This document shows positions 1 through 9,929 of a stretch of DNA of 64,000 bases, piece by piece. A model generated the notes under the pieces. It saw nothing but the letters and a program-made list of their open reading frames with translations, was not told where the DNA came from and did no database searches. A program made the position numbers and the translations under genes. How positions within the stretch are numbered: the stretch's first letter is position 1; each line of letters starts with the position of its first letter. Source of the stretch: Cryptomeria japonica (Eukaryota; Streptophyta; Pinopsida; Cupressales; Cupressaceae); the NCBI RefSeq assembly GCF_030272615.1, contig NC_081407.1, positions 142,296,897 through 142,360,896 on the forward strand, read 5' to 3'.

Positions 1-444
1 TTCATTATGGGATTGCCGAAAGCCTAGGGTAGAGGCTGCATATATGTGGTTGTCGATCGGCTCACTAAGTATGGCCACTTCTTTCCAATTACAACCACAT
101 ATTCAGCTACATGGGTAGCAGAGTTGTTCTTCCACAAGGTATTCAGGTTGCATGGCTTACCTCGAAGTATTGTTAGCAACAGGGATAGTCGGTTCATGAG
201 TCACTTATGGCAGGAACTATTCAGACTTTGTGGAACCAAGCTTACTCAGAGCACTAACTACCACCGGCAGACAAATGGCCAAACGGAGATTGTAAACAAA
301 TGGGTGAAAGGATACCTCTGAAATTATATAGTGGGGCAACAAAAGGTCTGGGTGAAGTGGATTTATCTCTGTGAGTACTGTTATAACACTACTCACCATA
401 TGTCGATTCAGATTACACCATTCATGGCGTTGTATGGATATAGG
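1..444 (+). pseudogene. Ty3/gypsy integrase core, 5' portion (element L)
   Basis: Relic of the integrase catalytic core of a gypsy chromovirus, the enzyme that inserts retroelement cDNA into the chromosome. The translation shows the core start (FIMGLPKA), then VVDRLTKYGHFFP, LHGLPRSIVSNRDSRF (second catalytic Asp) and HRQTNGQTEIVNKWVKGYL (catalytic Glu region). The first catalytic Asp would lie just left of the window. In-frame stops occur near position 26 and after codon GYL at about 320, so it is not functional. The reading frame is interrupted at 445 by the TRIM insertion and resumes at 784. Seen directly: core motifs and stops. Known: DD35E integrase family. Confidence 0.9.
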
Positions 445-579
445 TGTTGAGACATGGACCAGCTAGGGATCGAACCTAGGACCTTCCATACGCTGCTGGA
501 GTGCTCTACCACTGAGCTACTGGCCCCTATTGGACCAGTCCATCGTCGGTCCAGGTGTGTCTTATTTCCAACACCAACA
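445..579 (-). repeat. TRIM 3' LTR (135 bp)
   Basis: Downstream LTR of the minus-strand TRIM, adjoining the polypurine tract at 580. Starts TGTTGGTGTTGG and ends TCTCAACA on the minus strand. Confidence 0.9.
455..526 (-). tRNA. tRNA-like sequence within TRIM LTR (not a canonical tRNA)
   Basis: Folds as a 7-bp acceptor stem (GGGCCAG with CTGGTCC, one G-U), a 4-bp D stem (GCTC/GAGC) with loop AGTGGTA, and a perfect 5-bp T stem (CTAGG/CCTAG). Pol III A box TAGCTCAGTGG and B box GGTTCGATCC are both intact. The anticodon arm closes with only four pairs (TCCA/TGGA) around an 8-nt loop, so no anticodon can be assigned and decoding is unlikely. No CCA is encoded; the discriminator base is A. Confidence 0.6.
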
Positions 580-631
580 CCCCCCCTTAAGCCACACCTC
601 TCGTGTGCTTGGGACTCCTAGCCTGGACCTA

Positions 632-643
632 GCTCTGATACCA
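632..643 (-). promoter_or_regulatory. TRIM primer-binding site (initiator Met tRNA)
   Basis: Reads TGGTATCAGAGC on the minus strand, directly after the LTR end CAACA. It is complementary to the 3' end of plant initiator methionine tRNA. Confidence 0.9.
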
Positions 644-778
644 TGTTGAGACATGGACCAGCTAGGACTCGAACCTAGGACCTTCCATACACTGTTGGAG
701 TGCTCTACCACTGAACTACTGGCCCCTCTTGGACCAATCCATCATCGGTCCGGGTGTGGCTTATTTCCAACACCAACA
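644..778 (-). repeat. TRIM 5' LTR (135 bp)
   Basis: Upstream LTR of the minus-strand TRIM, same length as the other copy with a handful of substitutions. The primer-binding site begins at its inner edge (643). Confidence 0.9.
654..725 (-). tRNA. Second tRNA-like sequence within TRIM LTR
   Basis: Same fold as the 455-526 copy: acceptor GGGCCAG/CTGGTCC, D stem GTTC/GAGC (a U-A and a G-U pair keep it closed), T stem CTAGG/CCTAG, B box GGTTCGAGTCC. The anticodon loop is again 8 nt, so this is a structural tRNA relic rather than a decoding tRNA. Confidence 0.55.
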
Positions 779-783
779 ATAGG

Positions 784-1363
784 CGCCTAGTTTTCTCGAT
801 TTATTATTGAGTGACAATAGATTGCCTAGCGCTAGGGATCTTTTACATGAGAACCAAGACATTATGAGGGCTCTTAAGGAGAATATTCAGAAGGCACAAA
901 ATCAGCAAAAGCAGTATGTAGATCAGAAGTGAGTTGAGCGATCCTTTGAGGTAGGAGATATGGTGTATCTGATGTTGCAGCCCTATTGTCAATCCACTCT
1001 CAGGAAGAGTGGTGCAGAGAAACTCAAGCCACGTTACTATGGTCCTTTTAGGATTGTTAGATGAGTTGGTGAGGTGGCTTATGAGTTAGAGTCCCAACAA
1101 ACAGCAGAGTTCATAATGTCTTTCATGTGTCGTGCCTCAAGAAGGCATTAGGACATCATGTTGTTCCTTCCGCAGTTTTACCACCCTAGGATGATGAGGG
1201 AAAATTGATTTTAGTACCTACGGCCATCTTGGATGTCAGAGATAGGTAGTTGCGTAGACGGGTCATCAGGGAATATCTAATTAAGTGGAAGGATTTGCCA
1301 GTAGAGGATGTTACCTGGGAGAATGAAGATATTCTAAAACAAACAATTTCAGGGAGGGCGAAT
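784..1363 (+). pseudogene. Ty3/gypsy integrase C-terminus and chromodomain (element L)
   Basis: Continuation of the L polyprotein after the TRIM. The translation shows the integrase C-terminal region (RALKENIQKAQNQQKQYVD, then FEVGDMVYLMLQPY and KLKPRYYGPFRIVR), followed by a chromodomain (VIREYLIKWKDLPVEDVTWEN) at about 1258-1325. Chromodomains mark the chromovirus clade of gypsy elements and direct integration through histone binding. Several in-frame stops (near 929, 1063 and 1247) show it is dead. The frame ends just before a purine-rich tract (AGGGAGGGCG) and the start of the 3' LTR. Confidence 0.88.
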
Positions 1364-2765
1364 TGTAATGTCCCCTCCTAGTTAGACTTCAATTATCAGC
1401 AAGATTAGCCTATCAGTTGACCCTCGTAGGCTAATGGGATTGGATAGAGGGTCCTTTGAGGCAGAGACCTAGTCAGTGAATGGATTATTTCTTCTCCAGA
1501 GTTCAGTAGATGCAAGCTTGGCCTTTGTAGAGGTTTCAGGGTTCAGTTTCTCATACTTACTATTTATAGTAAGTCCTTGGGGTCATGGGAGTCCAGAGTT
1601 ACTATTTATAGCAAGGCACCTGAATGTATTATGGTTGGCATGGTCGATCCCAATATTCAATTGGTTTGATAAAATAAGGAGTTTGGCCTAGGTTATAACG
1701 TTTAATTATTATTAAAGGTAACTTTAATAATAATTAATACTTTAATGTTAAATTATAAAACATTATATTTGCACTTTATGACTTGAGGGTCAATTCATCA
1801 TAAAAAGGGGACCAGTTTATAATTAATATCTTGGGCGACAACTCCTAGGCATTATTTTTAATGTTTACAAAGTGCAAATAAATATGAATTTAAGTGATTT
1901 TATTTTAAATAGCTTTTTGGAGAGGGTCGACTTCATGAAAGAACTACATAAGGCTGCCAAAGGGAAATCGAACTCATTACTATTGAGCACTTTTACTTTG
2001 TCTTTTATGGGAGCATTGGGATTTGTGAGAGACCAAGGGTTTCTGCAGATTTTCAATCATTTCTAGACTTTGGAGAGCGTTCATTCTTCATTGTTCAGCA
2101 TACTGAGGTTGTGGAATATCAACTAAAGATTGCTAATCTGATTGGCTTCATCCAGAGGTCAACATAGTGCCAAACTTGTGAGAATTCATAAGGGTTTCAA
2201 GCAGATTGAAGGTTCTAGCATAAGGAGGATTTTAAGTCTGTGTTTGGGTGATTATTTGCACATATTTCAAGGCTGTACAGCCTGCTTTTTGCAACCATTA
2301 ATTGCAGCAAGGGAGGTGCTAAGGATTGGAGAGCAATTTTGATCAATGAGGGCACAATAAATCCCAAGAAAATTCTAGAGAGGGTGCTGGACCTTAGGGA
2401 AGACATTGGCATCAGTTTTGAAGGAATGCATTCGAGATTTTGGGGGTATCGAACCATCTAGAGGCTGCTTTTTACTAGCATAAGTACAAAAGTAATCTGT
2501 TCATCCTTTATTGGGCATGCATGTGTGTGTAAAGGTTTCAAAAATAAATGAATAATGAGTATATATGGTTGCTGCAGTTGTTACCTTCTATATCTATTTA
2601 GTTTTCAGTTTTGAGTATTCCTATGTTTTTATTTGCATTGCTTTTATATCAAAAAAGCACAAAAACAGTACAAAATTCAGAAAACCAAAACAAAACTTCA
2701 GTAATTTTCATCAGAGATTTAGAGTATCACCGTTTGGGAGGACTTGGGGTCTTCACAAAACCTAC
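1364..2765 (+). repeat. 3' LTR of gypsy element L (right end approximate)
   Basis: Begins TGTAATGTCCCC immediately after the polypurine tract at 1351-1360. Non-coding and AT-rich in the middle. The right end is not fixed because the 5' LTR lies outside the window; I place it near the end of a purine/A-rich stretch at about 2765. Short frames here (for example 1872-2066) are not genes. Confidence 0.55.
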
Positions 2766-2867
2766 TTTCTATGAGTAAACTTAAGGATTTGGATGTGCAA
2801 TTGTTTTCTGAAGTGGAAGATACGAGATGGTGAAAGGGATTATGGTATTTAGTAGGGGTGTTCACAT

Positions 2868-3171
2868 TGGCACTCTATTTCCGTTGGATGCATGCATGAT
2901 TCAATGCAATAGTTCTTCTATGCCTACAATGATGAGATATACGGAATCTTTACCTTCACCATATCAAAGATTATAATGCAAAATATAATTTGAAAAGAAT
3001 GCAACGCGTCAATGATTGTATAAGATTATGCATATAAATACCTTGGGATTATAACTAGTTTCGTGGAACGAATTCACAAGAAAAGAAAACCAAATAACAG
3101 AATGAAAACAAACTATTAACAAGTACACAAACAATTAACAATATAGGGGATGATGAAGGAATAATCCAACA
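2868..3171 (-). repeat. 3' LTR of copia element M (left end approximate)
   Basis: On the minus strand the LTR starts TGTTGGATTATTCC at 3171, directly after a polypurine tract (AAGGGGGGAA, 3172-3181 on the complement). The inner end near 2868 is a guess from a CA dinucleotide (TGTGAACA on the minus strand). Positions 2766-2867 hold nothing I recognise. Confidence 0.5.
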
Positions 3172-3236
3172 TTCCCCCCTTATTAAATCATTTCCTTTAA
3201 AGCTAATAATAAGAGATTCTTGAAATGTTTCAAATT

Positions 3237-3548
3237 TCATGCATCCAAGGGGCTTGGTGAATATGTCAACATGTTCTTGAGTAGAGCAGAACTGGAGCTG
3301 AATATTGTTACATTGAACATGTTTTGTATGAAGTGGCAATTAACTTCAATGTGCTTGGTTCGTTCATGAAACATTGGATTGCAAACAAGCTTAAGAACAC
3401 TTTGATTGTCCAAATACAGGATTGTGGGTTGCTTTTGAGGTACTTCCAATGCTTCTAGTAAACAACGTAGCCAAATCGCTTCACAAACTATTGCACTTGC
3501 TACATGATATTCTAGACGTAGGTTTCCTATCATCAATAAATCCTGCAT
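3237..3548 (-). pseudogene. Ty1/copia RNase H (element M)
   Basis: C-terminal RNase H of copia Pol, which degrades the RNA template during reverse transcription. Recognisable motifs: YHVASAIVCEAIWLRCLLEAL, ILYLDNQSVLKLVCNPMFHERTKHIEV and, in another frame downstream, QEHVDIFTKPLG. The usual DADWAG segment is degraded (THVDYAGFIDDRK just upstream in another frame). Frameshifted into at least two frames, so inactive. The chimeric TRIM insertion separates it from RT. Confidence 0.85.
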
Positions 3549-4051
3549 AATCTACATGTGTTCCCTATTTAGAAGAATTGATCATTCTTTTTTTTGATGT
3601 ATGTGGTTAGCAGTGGGAGATATCCCAAAGCTATTAATACACTATGTTTTATATTTGCTAGATAAGCCGACCTTGATGAAGTAATTCATATATTAAATAT
3701 GAAATGAATTTAATTAATTAATGCATGAGTCATGTTGTTAAGGGCTGACCCTTTGTGAAAGGGTACCACTCATGTATATATATATGACGTGCGACCTCAT
3801 TCACTCAATGATTCGATTATTCATTTGAATACAAGAGCAGTCCAAGTAAATAGCAGAGCAGATCGAATAATAGAAGAGTCGTTAGCATACCAAGACAAGT
3901 AGGTCTGTTCATAGGAAAATGTGCTCGGGGGAGAAGATAACAAGATATCGTCTACGGTTGGGAAGGCAACTGATCTGAGTTGTTCCCTGTGGTTAAATGA
4001 GCACCCAGTTAACATTTTTGTTTGCTTACATCTCTGATTTGAAATTTAACA

Positions 4052-4063
4052 TGGTATCAGAGC
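4052..4063 (+). promoter_or_regulatory. Primer-binding site of the chimeric element (initiator Met tRNA)
   Basis: TGGTATCAGAGC directly after the LTR end TTTAACA. It is the junction between the foreign LTR and the TRIM body. Confidence 0.85.
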
Positions 4064-4115
4064 CATGTCCAGGCTAGGAGCCCCAAGCACACGAGAGGTG
4101 TGGCTTAAGGGGGGG

Positions 4116-4250
4116 TGTTGATGTTGGAAATAAGCCACACCCGGACCGACAATGGACTGGTCCAGGAGGGGCCAGTGGCTCAGTGGTAGAGCACTCCAGC
4201 AGTGTATGGAAGGTCCCAGGTTCGAGTCCTAGCTGGTCCATGTCTCAACA
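4116..4250 (+). repeat. TRIM LTR (135 bp), plus-strand copy
   Basis: Starts TGTTGATGTTGG and ends TCTCAACA; same length and content as the LTRs at 445-579 and 644-778, in the opposite orientation. Confidence 0.88.
4169..4240 (+). tRNA. tRNA-like sequence in TRIM LTR, third copy
   Basis: Acceptor stem GGGCCAG/CTGGTCC, D arm GCTC-AGTGGTA-GAGC, T arm CCAGG/CCTAG with one C-A mismatch, B box GGTTCGAGTCC, discriminator A at 4240. The same 8-nt anticodon loop as the other copies. A TTTTT run at 4252-4256, just outside the LTR, could act as a pol III terminator at this locus. Confidence 0.55.
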
Positions 4251-5230
4251 CTTTTTATATTCCAAACCATGATGCATTGTATGATGGATATACTTCAGTA
4301 CCCATTTTGTTGCTTTCCAATGAGACATCTTTGATTCTTGTATGAACCTTGAAAGAAAATTGGCAGAACTGATATCTGGTTTGGTATAGGTTAAGTGCAT
4401 TTACCTAATGAGATGGATCAGAGACAGATAACTGCAATACTAATTCCATGGGTGTAGCCATGGGTTTGTAATCCATCATTCTAAACTTCTCAAGCAATGG
4501 CTTGGCATATGTTCTTTGAGATAGATATGGTAGTTTGTTTGCCATACCTCTAAGCCAAGACAACGATGTAATAGCTCGAGGTCTATCATATCAAATGCCT
4601 TCTTCAAATCATTTTTGGTTGTCTCAACCATTTTTTCTTAGCTTCCCATGATGACCAAGTCATCAACCATTTTTTCTAAGCTTCCCATGATGAACAAGTC
4701 ATCAACATATACACATAATCACAATATTCCCCCACCCCCCAACCACCTCGTTTTCCTTGAGGTAGAGATTTGGATCAAATGGATGCCTACTAAATTCAAA
4801 TTGTAGGAAATGTTCACCAATTTTGATATACTAGGCTCTGGGAGCCTATTTGAGACCATAGAAAGACTTAATAAGTTTACATACCTTTTATTCTTTACCA
4901 GGTGCAATATATCCCTTTGGTTAGGTCATATAGATCTCCTCCGTGAGGTCTCCATTAAGAAAGGCACTCTTTACATCCATTTGATACAACTTCCATCTAA
5001 ATTGTGCAACTAAAACAAAAATTATTCTAATGGTTTTGATCTCTGTTGTGGGACCAAATGTTTCTTCATAATCAATCCCTTCTTTTTGGGCATAACCTTT
5101 AGCCACAAGTCTGGCCTAATACTTGGTCTTGAAAATCCATTTGCATCCAATGGCTTTCTTACCTGGAGGAAGATCAACAAGCTCCCAAGTCTTGTTTTCA
5201 TTAGGGATTGATATTCTACATCCATAGCCT
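4251..5230 (-). pseudogene. Ty1/copia reverse transcriptase (element M)
   Basis: Copia RT, which copies element RNA into DNA. Motifs seen: KGYAQKEGIDYEETFGPTTE, ETIRIIFVLVAQFRWKLYQMD-like segment with KLYQMDVKSAFLNGDLTEEIYMT (about 4921-5106) and, near 4270-4300, a degraded RYIHHTMHHGLEYK-like segment. The segment 4540-4910 carries the rest of RT including a degraded VDD region, in several frames. A short tandem duplication (AGCTTCCCATGATGA at about 4640 and 4680) breaks it further. Not functional. Confidence 0.85.
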
Positions 5231-5559
5231 CCTTCCAAGGCTTTGATTCTAGTGCTTCTTGAACATTAGATGGTTCAAAGTTATCACATTAACTCATTAG
5301 AACTAGATTTAACTCATTACAAGCCATGCTATGAATCCTCAATCTTGTAGTTCAAATGTTGAGGCCTCCAGCTAGCTTTGCATTGTGAATGGTACTAGGA
5401 TACCACTTGGGCATAGGTCGTGTGACATTTGTGGGTGTTGAGTCAAATTGATTATCAACGTTCCCATTACTTTTCTCATCCAAGTTGAAAATAGGAGCAC
5501 AATCTAGAGTAGGTGACGATGTGAACAATGAAGTTAACTATCTTCTCATCAAAAATGAC

Positions 5560-6420
5560 ATCTTTGCTTGTGTATATCTTCTTTTTGTTAGGATCCATAA
5601 GTCAATGAGCCTTTGGCCCATTGCTATACCCAAGAAGAATGCATTTCATAGATTTCTCATCAAGATTCTTTCTCTTTTGTTGAGGAATGTCATGTATGTT
5701 GTGCAAACAAAAAAATGAAGATGAGAGATAGATGGCTTAACACTTGTCCAAGCTTCCTCTAGTGTGTTTCCATCAAGTGCTTTGGTTGGTGCATGATTCA
5801 AAAGATAAATTGTTGTATGCATGGGAGTCCATGTGCCAAATGGGAATCCTTCAACATGCTACGTACCATCTCCATGATGATGCGATTATGCCATTCAGCA
5901 ACTCCATTTTGTTGAGGTGTGTAAGATATGGTCAATTGACAACAAATTGCATTTTCCTTCGAGCAGGTGGAGAATACTATGCTAGTGAGTTCCCCCCTCG
6001 ATCTAAGCGGAGCACACAAATATGATGATCCATTTCTTTTTCCACAAGAGTTCTAAACTCTTCAAAGTAGGAAAAAGCTTCATCATTGGTTTGAAAGCAA
6101 TAGACCCAAATTTTTCTAGTGTGATCATCAACAAAAAGCTAAAAGTACTTGAGACCATTATGACTAGGTGCCATGGGTCCGCACAGAATAGTATGCACGA
6201 GCTTCAAATGTTGGCTTGCACGATGCTTGCTAGTATGGAAGGATACTCGATGTTGTTTCCAACTTGACAACTAGAACAAATAGCACTAATCTTCTCAAGT
6301 GAGGGAAGCTCTTTCACCATGCCATTATTACTGAGAGTAAGCAAATAACCAATGCTCAATTGGCCAAATCAACGATGCCATAACATAGCAAGATCATTAT
6401 TGTTTGTCACCAAGGCTTGA
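5560..6420 (-). pseudogene. Ty1/copia gag-pre-integrase and integrase (element M)
   Basis: Read from 6420 leftwards: LWHRWFGQLSIGYL-like gag-pre-integrase motif, the zinc-binding CxxC of integrase, DDHTRKIWVY (first catalytic Asp region), VLRLDRGG (second Asp, followed by a frameshift where the Glu-Phe should be), and TPQQNGVAEWHNRIIMEMVRSML (catalytic Glu region, 5798-6019). Copia gene order (integrase before RT) is preserved. Multiple stops and frameshifts. Confidence 0.85.
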
Positions 6421-6433
6421 TTATTGTTGATAG

Positions 6434-6960
6434 CATAGTTGTCAGACTAAGACTAAGCAAAAACTAGATAGAGCCAAAATTTGTGGCTCGACAAAGACTC
6501 AAGAAAAACTTGGAAAAAAACTCAACAGCTTAAAACATTGTTAAAATTTCTTTAAAAATACATATTGTTTGCAAAATCCAAAGACAAAACGTATCCAATG
6601 AGTAAGAAAGTGATTTCAATTAAATTTAATTCATTTGAATATAAATTGAGTACAAAATTGCATCATCGTGCCAAATTCTGATACAAGAGTTAGGTAGATG
6701 TTTTATGAATTTATGATCATTGCCTCTAAAAATTGTCATCATAATTCAAAATTGCATATTACAACATTTTACATCTTCCTTTTCCCTAGTCTAGTGAAAA
6801 CTTAGGGAGAGGTTCTAATTGTTGCACTCCATTGCAGCACGTTGCTCGGCATTGAAGGTTGTCTTTGTGGCTCCAACTCTACCTACATCCTATTGCTAGA
6901 AGGCAATGACTCCTCTACCTCTACATTTGAATCTTTGATACTAATAGTATGATACTTCAT
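6434..6960 (+). mobile_element. Partial hAT-like non-autonomous element (left end only)
   Basis: Begins CATAGTTGTCAGACT, matching the left end of the intact relative at 39489-40210. It stays collinear with it through the ACTCxGC-rich segment, the CATCCAATGAGT block and the ACTAATAGT block at about 6950. The right terminal inverted repeat is missing, so I treat it as truncated. It abuts the copia M coding region. Confidence 0.6.
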
Positions 6961-7074
6961 CATTGATCAATGATATTATGATAGTGATAAAGATAAATAA
7001 TTAATTTATCAATTAGTCTCCACTCCAAAACCCTCTCATTGTAATCAAATTTATTATATGACAGGAGATCCCAA

Positions 7075-7320
7075 AAACTTGTGGGGTTCTAGGAGTGAAG
7101 ACTCAAATGGGGTTGAGGGGTAGAGCTCCTCACAAGGGTCTTGAAGCAATGCCCCCAACGGGGTCAAGGGGCAGCACCCCTTGTAAGGATTTGGGGGCAG
7201 CACCCCCAACAGGGTCGAGGGGCAGGACCCCTCATAGGGTTTGGGGGGCAACATTGCCAATGAAGTGAAGAGCAAGACCCCACACAAGGTCTAAGGGCAG
7301 CAGCCCTAGTGCATTCCTTG
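7075..7320 (+). repeat. GC-rich imperfect minisatellite
   Basis: Diverged direct repeats of about 40-45 bp built around GGGGTCGAGGGGCAGCACC and its variants, five or six units. Frames through it (7054-7442, both strands) translate as Pro/Cys-rich repeats and are not genes. The stretch 6961-7074 holds nothing I recognise. Confidence 0.65.
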
Positions 7321-7345
7321 TTGCAATATAGGGCAGGGTCCAAGG

Positions 7346-7871
7346 TAAAGCGGTCACCGGTGAGGAGGGACCTCAAAGAGATCAATCTGAACCGGTCAGC
7401 AAGAGTAAACACAACGGAAACACAAAGATATGATGGAGGCAATGCAAAACAGATTCATTTATTGCATGAAATTCGATTACATCCAACCGGTAACAATCGG
7501 GTTACAACATACCGGCTCACAAGCCTGGTAGAATAGGTCACAATCGGGACCTTGAATCTTATGATTTATCTTCTATGCACAGCCTAGCTACTCGATTCTT
7601 TGATTGATTCTCGTGGATTCTCACTGATTACATTCTAATGTGCAATTACAAATATATATATCGATCCAAAGGATCGAGTTGGCCCAAAAAGGGATCAAAA
7701 CCCGAAGAACAAGACCTAACGTGCAAAATAAACAAGATCGGCCTCTGCCAAGAGATTCCTCCGGAAAATCCAAAGGATGAAACGTAGATCGCGGGAAAAG
7801 GTCGGCCACACGCCAAAGAACATCCGAATCAACGCCCAAGGCTCCACAAGCTTCGGAATAGGTTCTGGTAG
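7346..7871 (-). repeat. 3' LTR of gypsy K, distal half
   Basis: Left half of the K 3' LTR, interrupted by element C. It matches 26330-26870 of the 5' LTR. It includes a C insertion-site duplication GGTAG at 7867-7871. Confidence 0.9.
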
Positions 7872-8736
7872 TGTTGATATGTTTTTTACGCACATGCGAA
7901 CACAGAATAAAATACCATCAGTATCTTATCCTCTCTTGAACAAAATCTCTCGGATGTCAAAGATTAGCTTAAGGATCATTCAAGACGACTCCAAGGTTCA
8001 TGAATGTAGGGTCTCTACGTGTGGATAAGCTCACTGGTTTGATGTGATTATGTTGGAATCACAAAGGGACTTACATTTGAATGCCTGAATGCTTGATTTG
8101 CTGGAACTTAGGTCCTATCTGCTCAATTTGAAGATAAAAAAGAGCAAAAGAGGTAGGGTTTGAGAGAGTCTATTCTAAGACCTAGAATGTAAGAACATGG
8201 ATGAATAACTATATGGAATCCTACTGGGCAAGGTCTCACCATCAAACTGAACAATTTGACACAAGCTCAATGCAATCTTCTAAGGACGTTTCAAAGATAT
8301 TCGAACCAATACCGCCAAACACTAATCACCATTTAAGTTAATGCATAAACAATGAGTGTAGGACGATTTGAGGTTAAGCTCATGTTATTTTAGTTGACCA
8401 CGCAAGGGACACTTACAGTCAGCAAGAGGCTAGTGGTATGGACTAACGGATTCCACGCAAATGCATTCAACAAATTCTTCCATTCAATCTGATTTATTTA
8501 TCATCTAACATGAGGATCCAACAAGAAACCATGCACATTGTAAAGAAACAACTCACTTCACCATAACTTCAATGAAAATAGAGTTCATTTACAACTTAGG
8601 CAACAATTTCTACCTTCTCCTCCTACTTTACTCTAACTTCTATTCTATTCTCTTTAGACTATCTATTGACTATTAACTACTGCTATTAGCTATTCGCCAA
8701 CTATTAACTATTAACTATTAACCTTTACAAAAGAAG

Positions 8737-8870
8737 GGCTTGAGCCTTTTATAGTGATCTCAATACAATTCAACGGCTCGGATCAATTTGCGGCTCGGAT
8801 CAATTTGAGATCAATGGCCAGGATTTTACAATGAAAACCCTAATTAGGGTTTGTTACAACAAACTTTTCC
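8737..8870 (-). promoter_or_regulatory. Promoter-like block of LTR C
   Basis: On the minus strand: AACCCTAATTAGGGTTTT, then a GATCTCAAATTGATCC-type block, then TATA box CACTATAAAAGGCTC (about 8741-8755). The same order occurs in A, B and D, so this is likely the U3 core promoter of the family. Confidence 0.65.
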
Positions 8871-9929
8871 TTAGCCAATGAGAAAATTACATTTAGAAAG
8901 TGTGGACCAATAGATATCAAGGGTAGGTGCCTTGAAGTTTGTGCCCTCATGGAGGAATCAAATACATTGTATCTAGACATGCTAATGTAGACCTTCCCTG
9001 ATTGGTGAGTGGTGACTAGGATGATGACTAGGATTCCACCTCAATTCGCTTGTAGGTTTGGAAGATTTGATACTCGACATTACAAGCTTGCTCAAAGTAG
9101 TGGTGATGGGATATATTGAGGGAGTCGAGTCCTTCCTTCATCCTCGCTTGTGTTTCTTGGAGTGATTGCACGATCTCTCCTTCACCATCTTATGATCTCT
9201 CCATGTGGATGTGATAGAATGAAAACCTTGGAGATAACCCACTCTTGCTTGCAATTGTTGAACACTTGAAGTTTTTCAACTTAGTAGTACTTTGAGTCTT
9301 CTTCATGCATTTGAGGTGTTCTTGATGCTGATGAAGCTTCTTGAAGTAGTCCCCTTGTATCTTGTCCTTGGTCTTGCATAGAGATGATAGGAAGTGTTTG
9401 TCATGATCGAGTCATCCCTCCATCCTTGCTTGTGTCTCTTGCCTTATGGTAGTTGCATGATCTTTCCTTTTATATCTGCAAAACAAAGCAAGTATGGTAT
9501 CAAAGTCATATGCTATATAGCTTATATAATCTCTTAACTTGACACAATCTCTGATTTTGAATGATTGTAATCAATAAGTTCATTGGGTAATTTGAATATC
9601 CTAGAGCAAATTTGGGCTGTCCAAAGACGAATTTGCTGGTTGCTAGGCTTCCTAGCTGAGCAAATTTGCTTTTCCTCAATACTTAAATGATAAATTCACC
9701 TTCTCAAGACATCAAACCCGCATCCTCTAATAAATTTCGCCTATATGCTGGATGAAATTCGCAAATTCATTGTCCTGCTGAAGTAATTTGCTGACCTGCC
9801 ACTGATGGAGAGAAAAATGTTTAAATTGATGCTTGGAATGATTGATTTGACCTTCCCTTTATATGCGATTTAGGGTAAGAGACATGTCCTTGGGAGTAAT
9901 AGTTTGACTTAGTAAAATAAATAACAAAT

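Larger units (their letters stand above)
445..778 (-). mobile_element. Complete TRIM retroelement with tRNA-like sequence in both LTRs
   Basis: A 334-bp terminal-repeat retrotransposon in miniature on the minus strand. It has two 135-bp LTRs (445-579 and 644-778) that begin TGTTGG and end CTCAACA, and an internal region of only 64 bp. That region holds a primer site complementary to plant initiator-Met tRNA (632-643) and a G-rich polypurine tract (580-588 on the complement). It is flanked by perfect 5-bp target duplications ATAGG (440-444, 779-783) and sits in the L integrase gene. It has no coding capacity, so it must be mobilised by proteins of another element. Each LTR contains a 72-bp tRNA-like sequence in sense orientation, ending about 10 bp before the LTR end. 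This recalls Cassandra TRIMs, which carry 5S rRNA in the LTR. Confidence 0.93.
3592..4250 (+). mobile_element. Chimeric short LTR element: foreign 5' LTR joined to TRIM body and TRIM LTR
   Basis: A 659-bp insertion in copia M flanked by CTTTT on both sides (3587-3591 and 4251-4255). The left part (3592-4051) is an LTR-like sequence unrelated to the TRIM LTR apart from its first few bases, with a TATA-rich promoter (about 3775-3786) and end TTTAACA. It is followed directly by an initiator-Met primer site (4052-4063), the TRIM internal region, a polypurine tract (AAGGGGGGG, 4107-4115) and a full TRIM LTR (4116-4250). The first base pair of the element is TT instead of TG, which I read as a mutation. 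The target is T-rich, so the duplication is suggestive, not decisive. Confidence 0.7.
3172..6433 (-). mobile_element. Decayed Ty1/copia element M, 5' truncated
   Basis: Minus-strand copia polyprotein region in the order expected for copia: gag-pre-integrase and integrase (about 6420-5560), RT (about 5230-4251) and RNase H (3548-3237), then polypurine tract and 3' LTR. It is cut on the right at 6433 by a hAT-like fragment, so gag, the 5' LTR and the primer site are missing. It is split by a chimeric insertion at 3592-4250. Many stops and frameshifts. Confidence 0.85.

Noticed and set aside
455-526. A functional tRNA gene (minus strand)
   Set aside because: It lies inside a TRIM LTR with target duplications, the same sequence recurs in the partner LTR and at 4169-4240, and the anticodon loop has 8 nt.
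7054-7442. Cys/Pro-rich ORFs on the minus strand
   Set aside because: Translation of the GC-rich minisatellite and the K LTR end.
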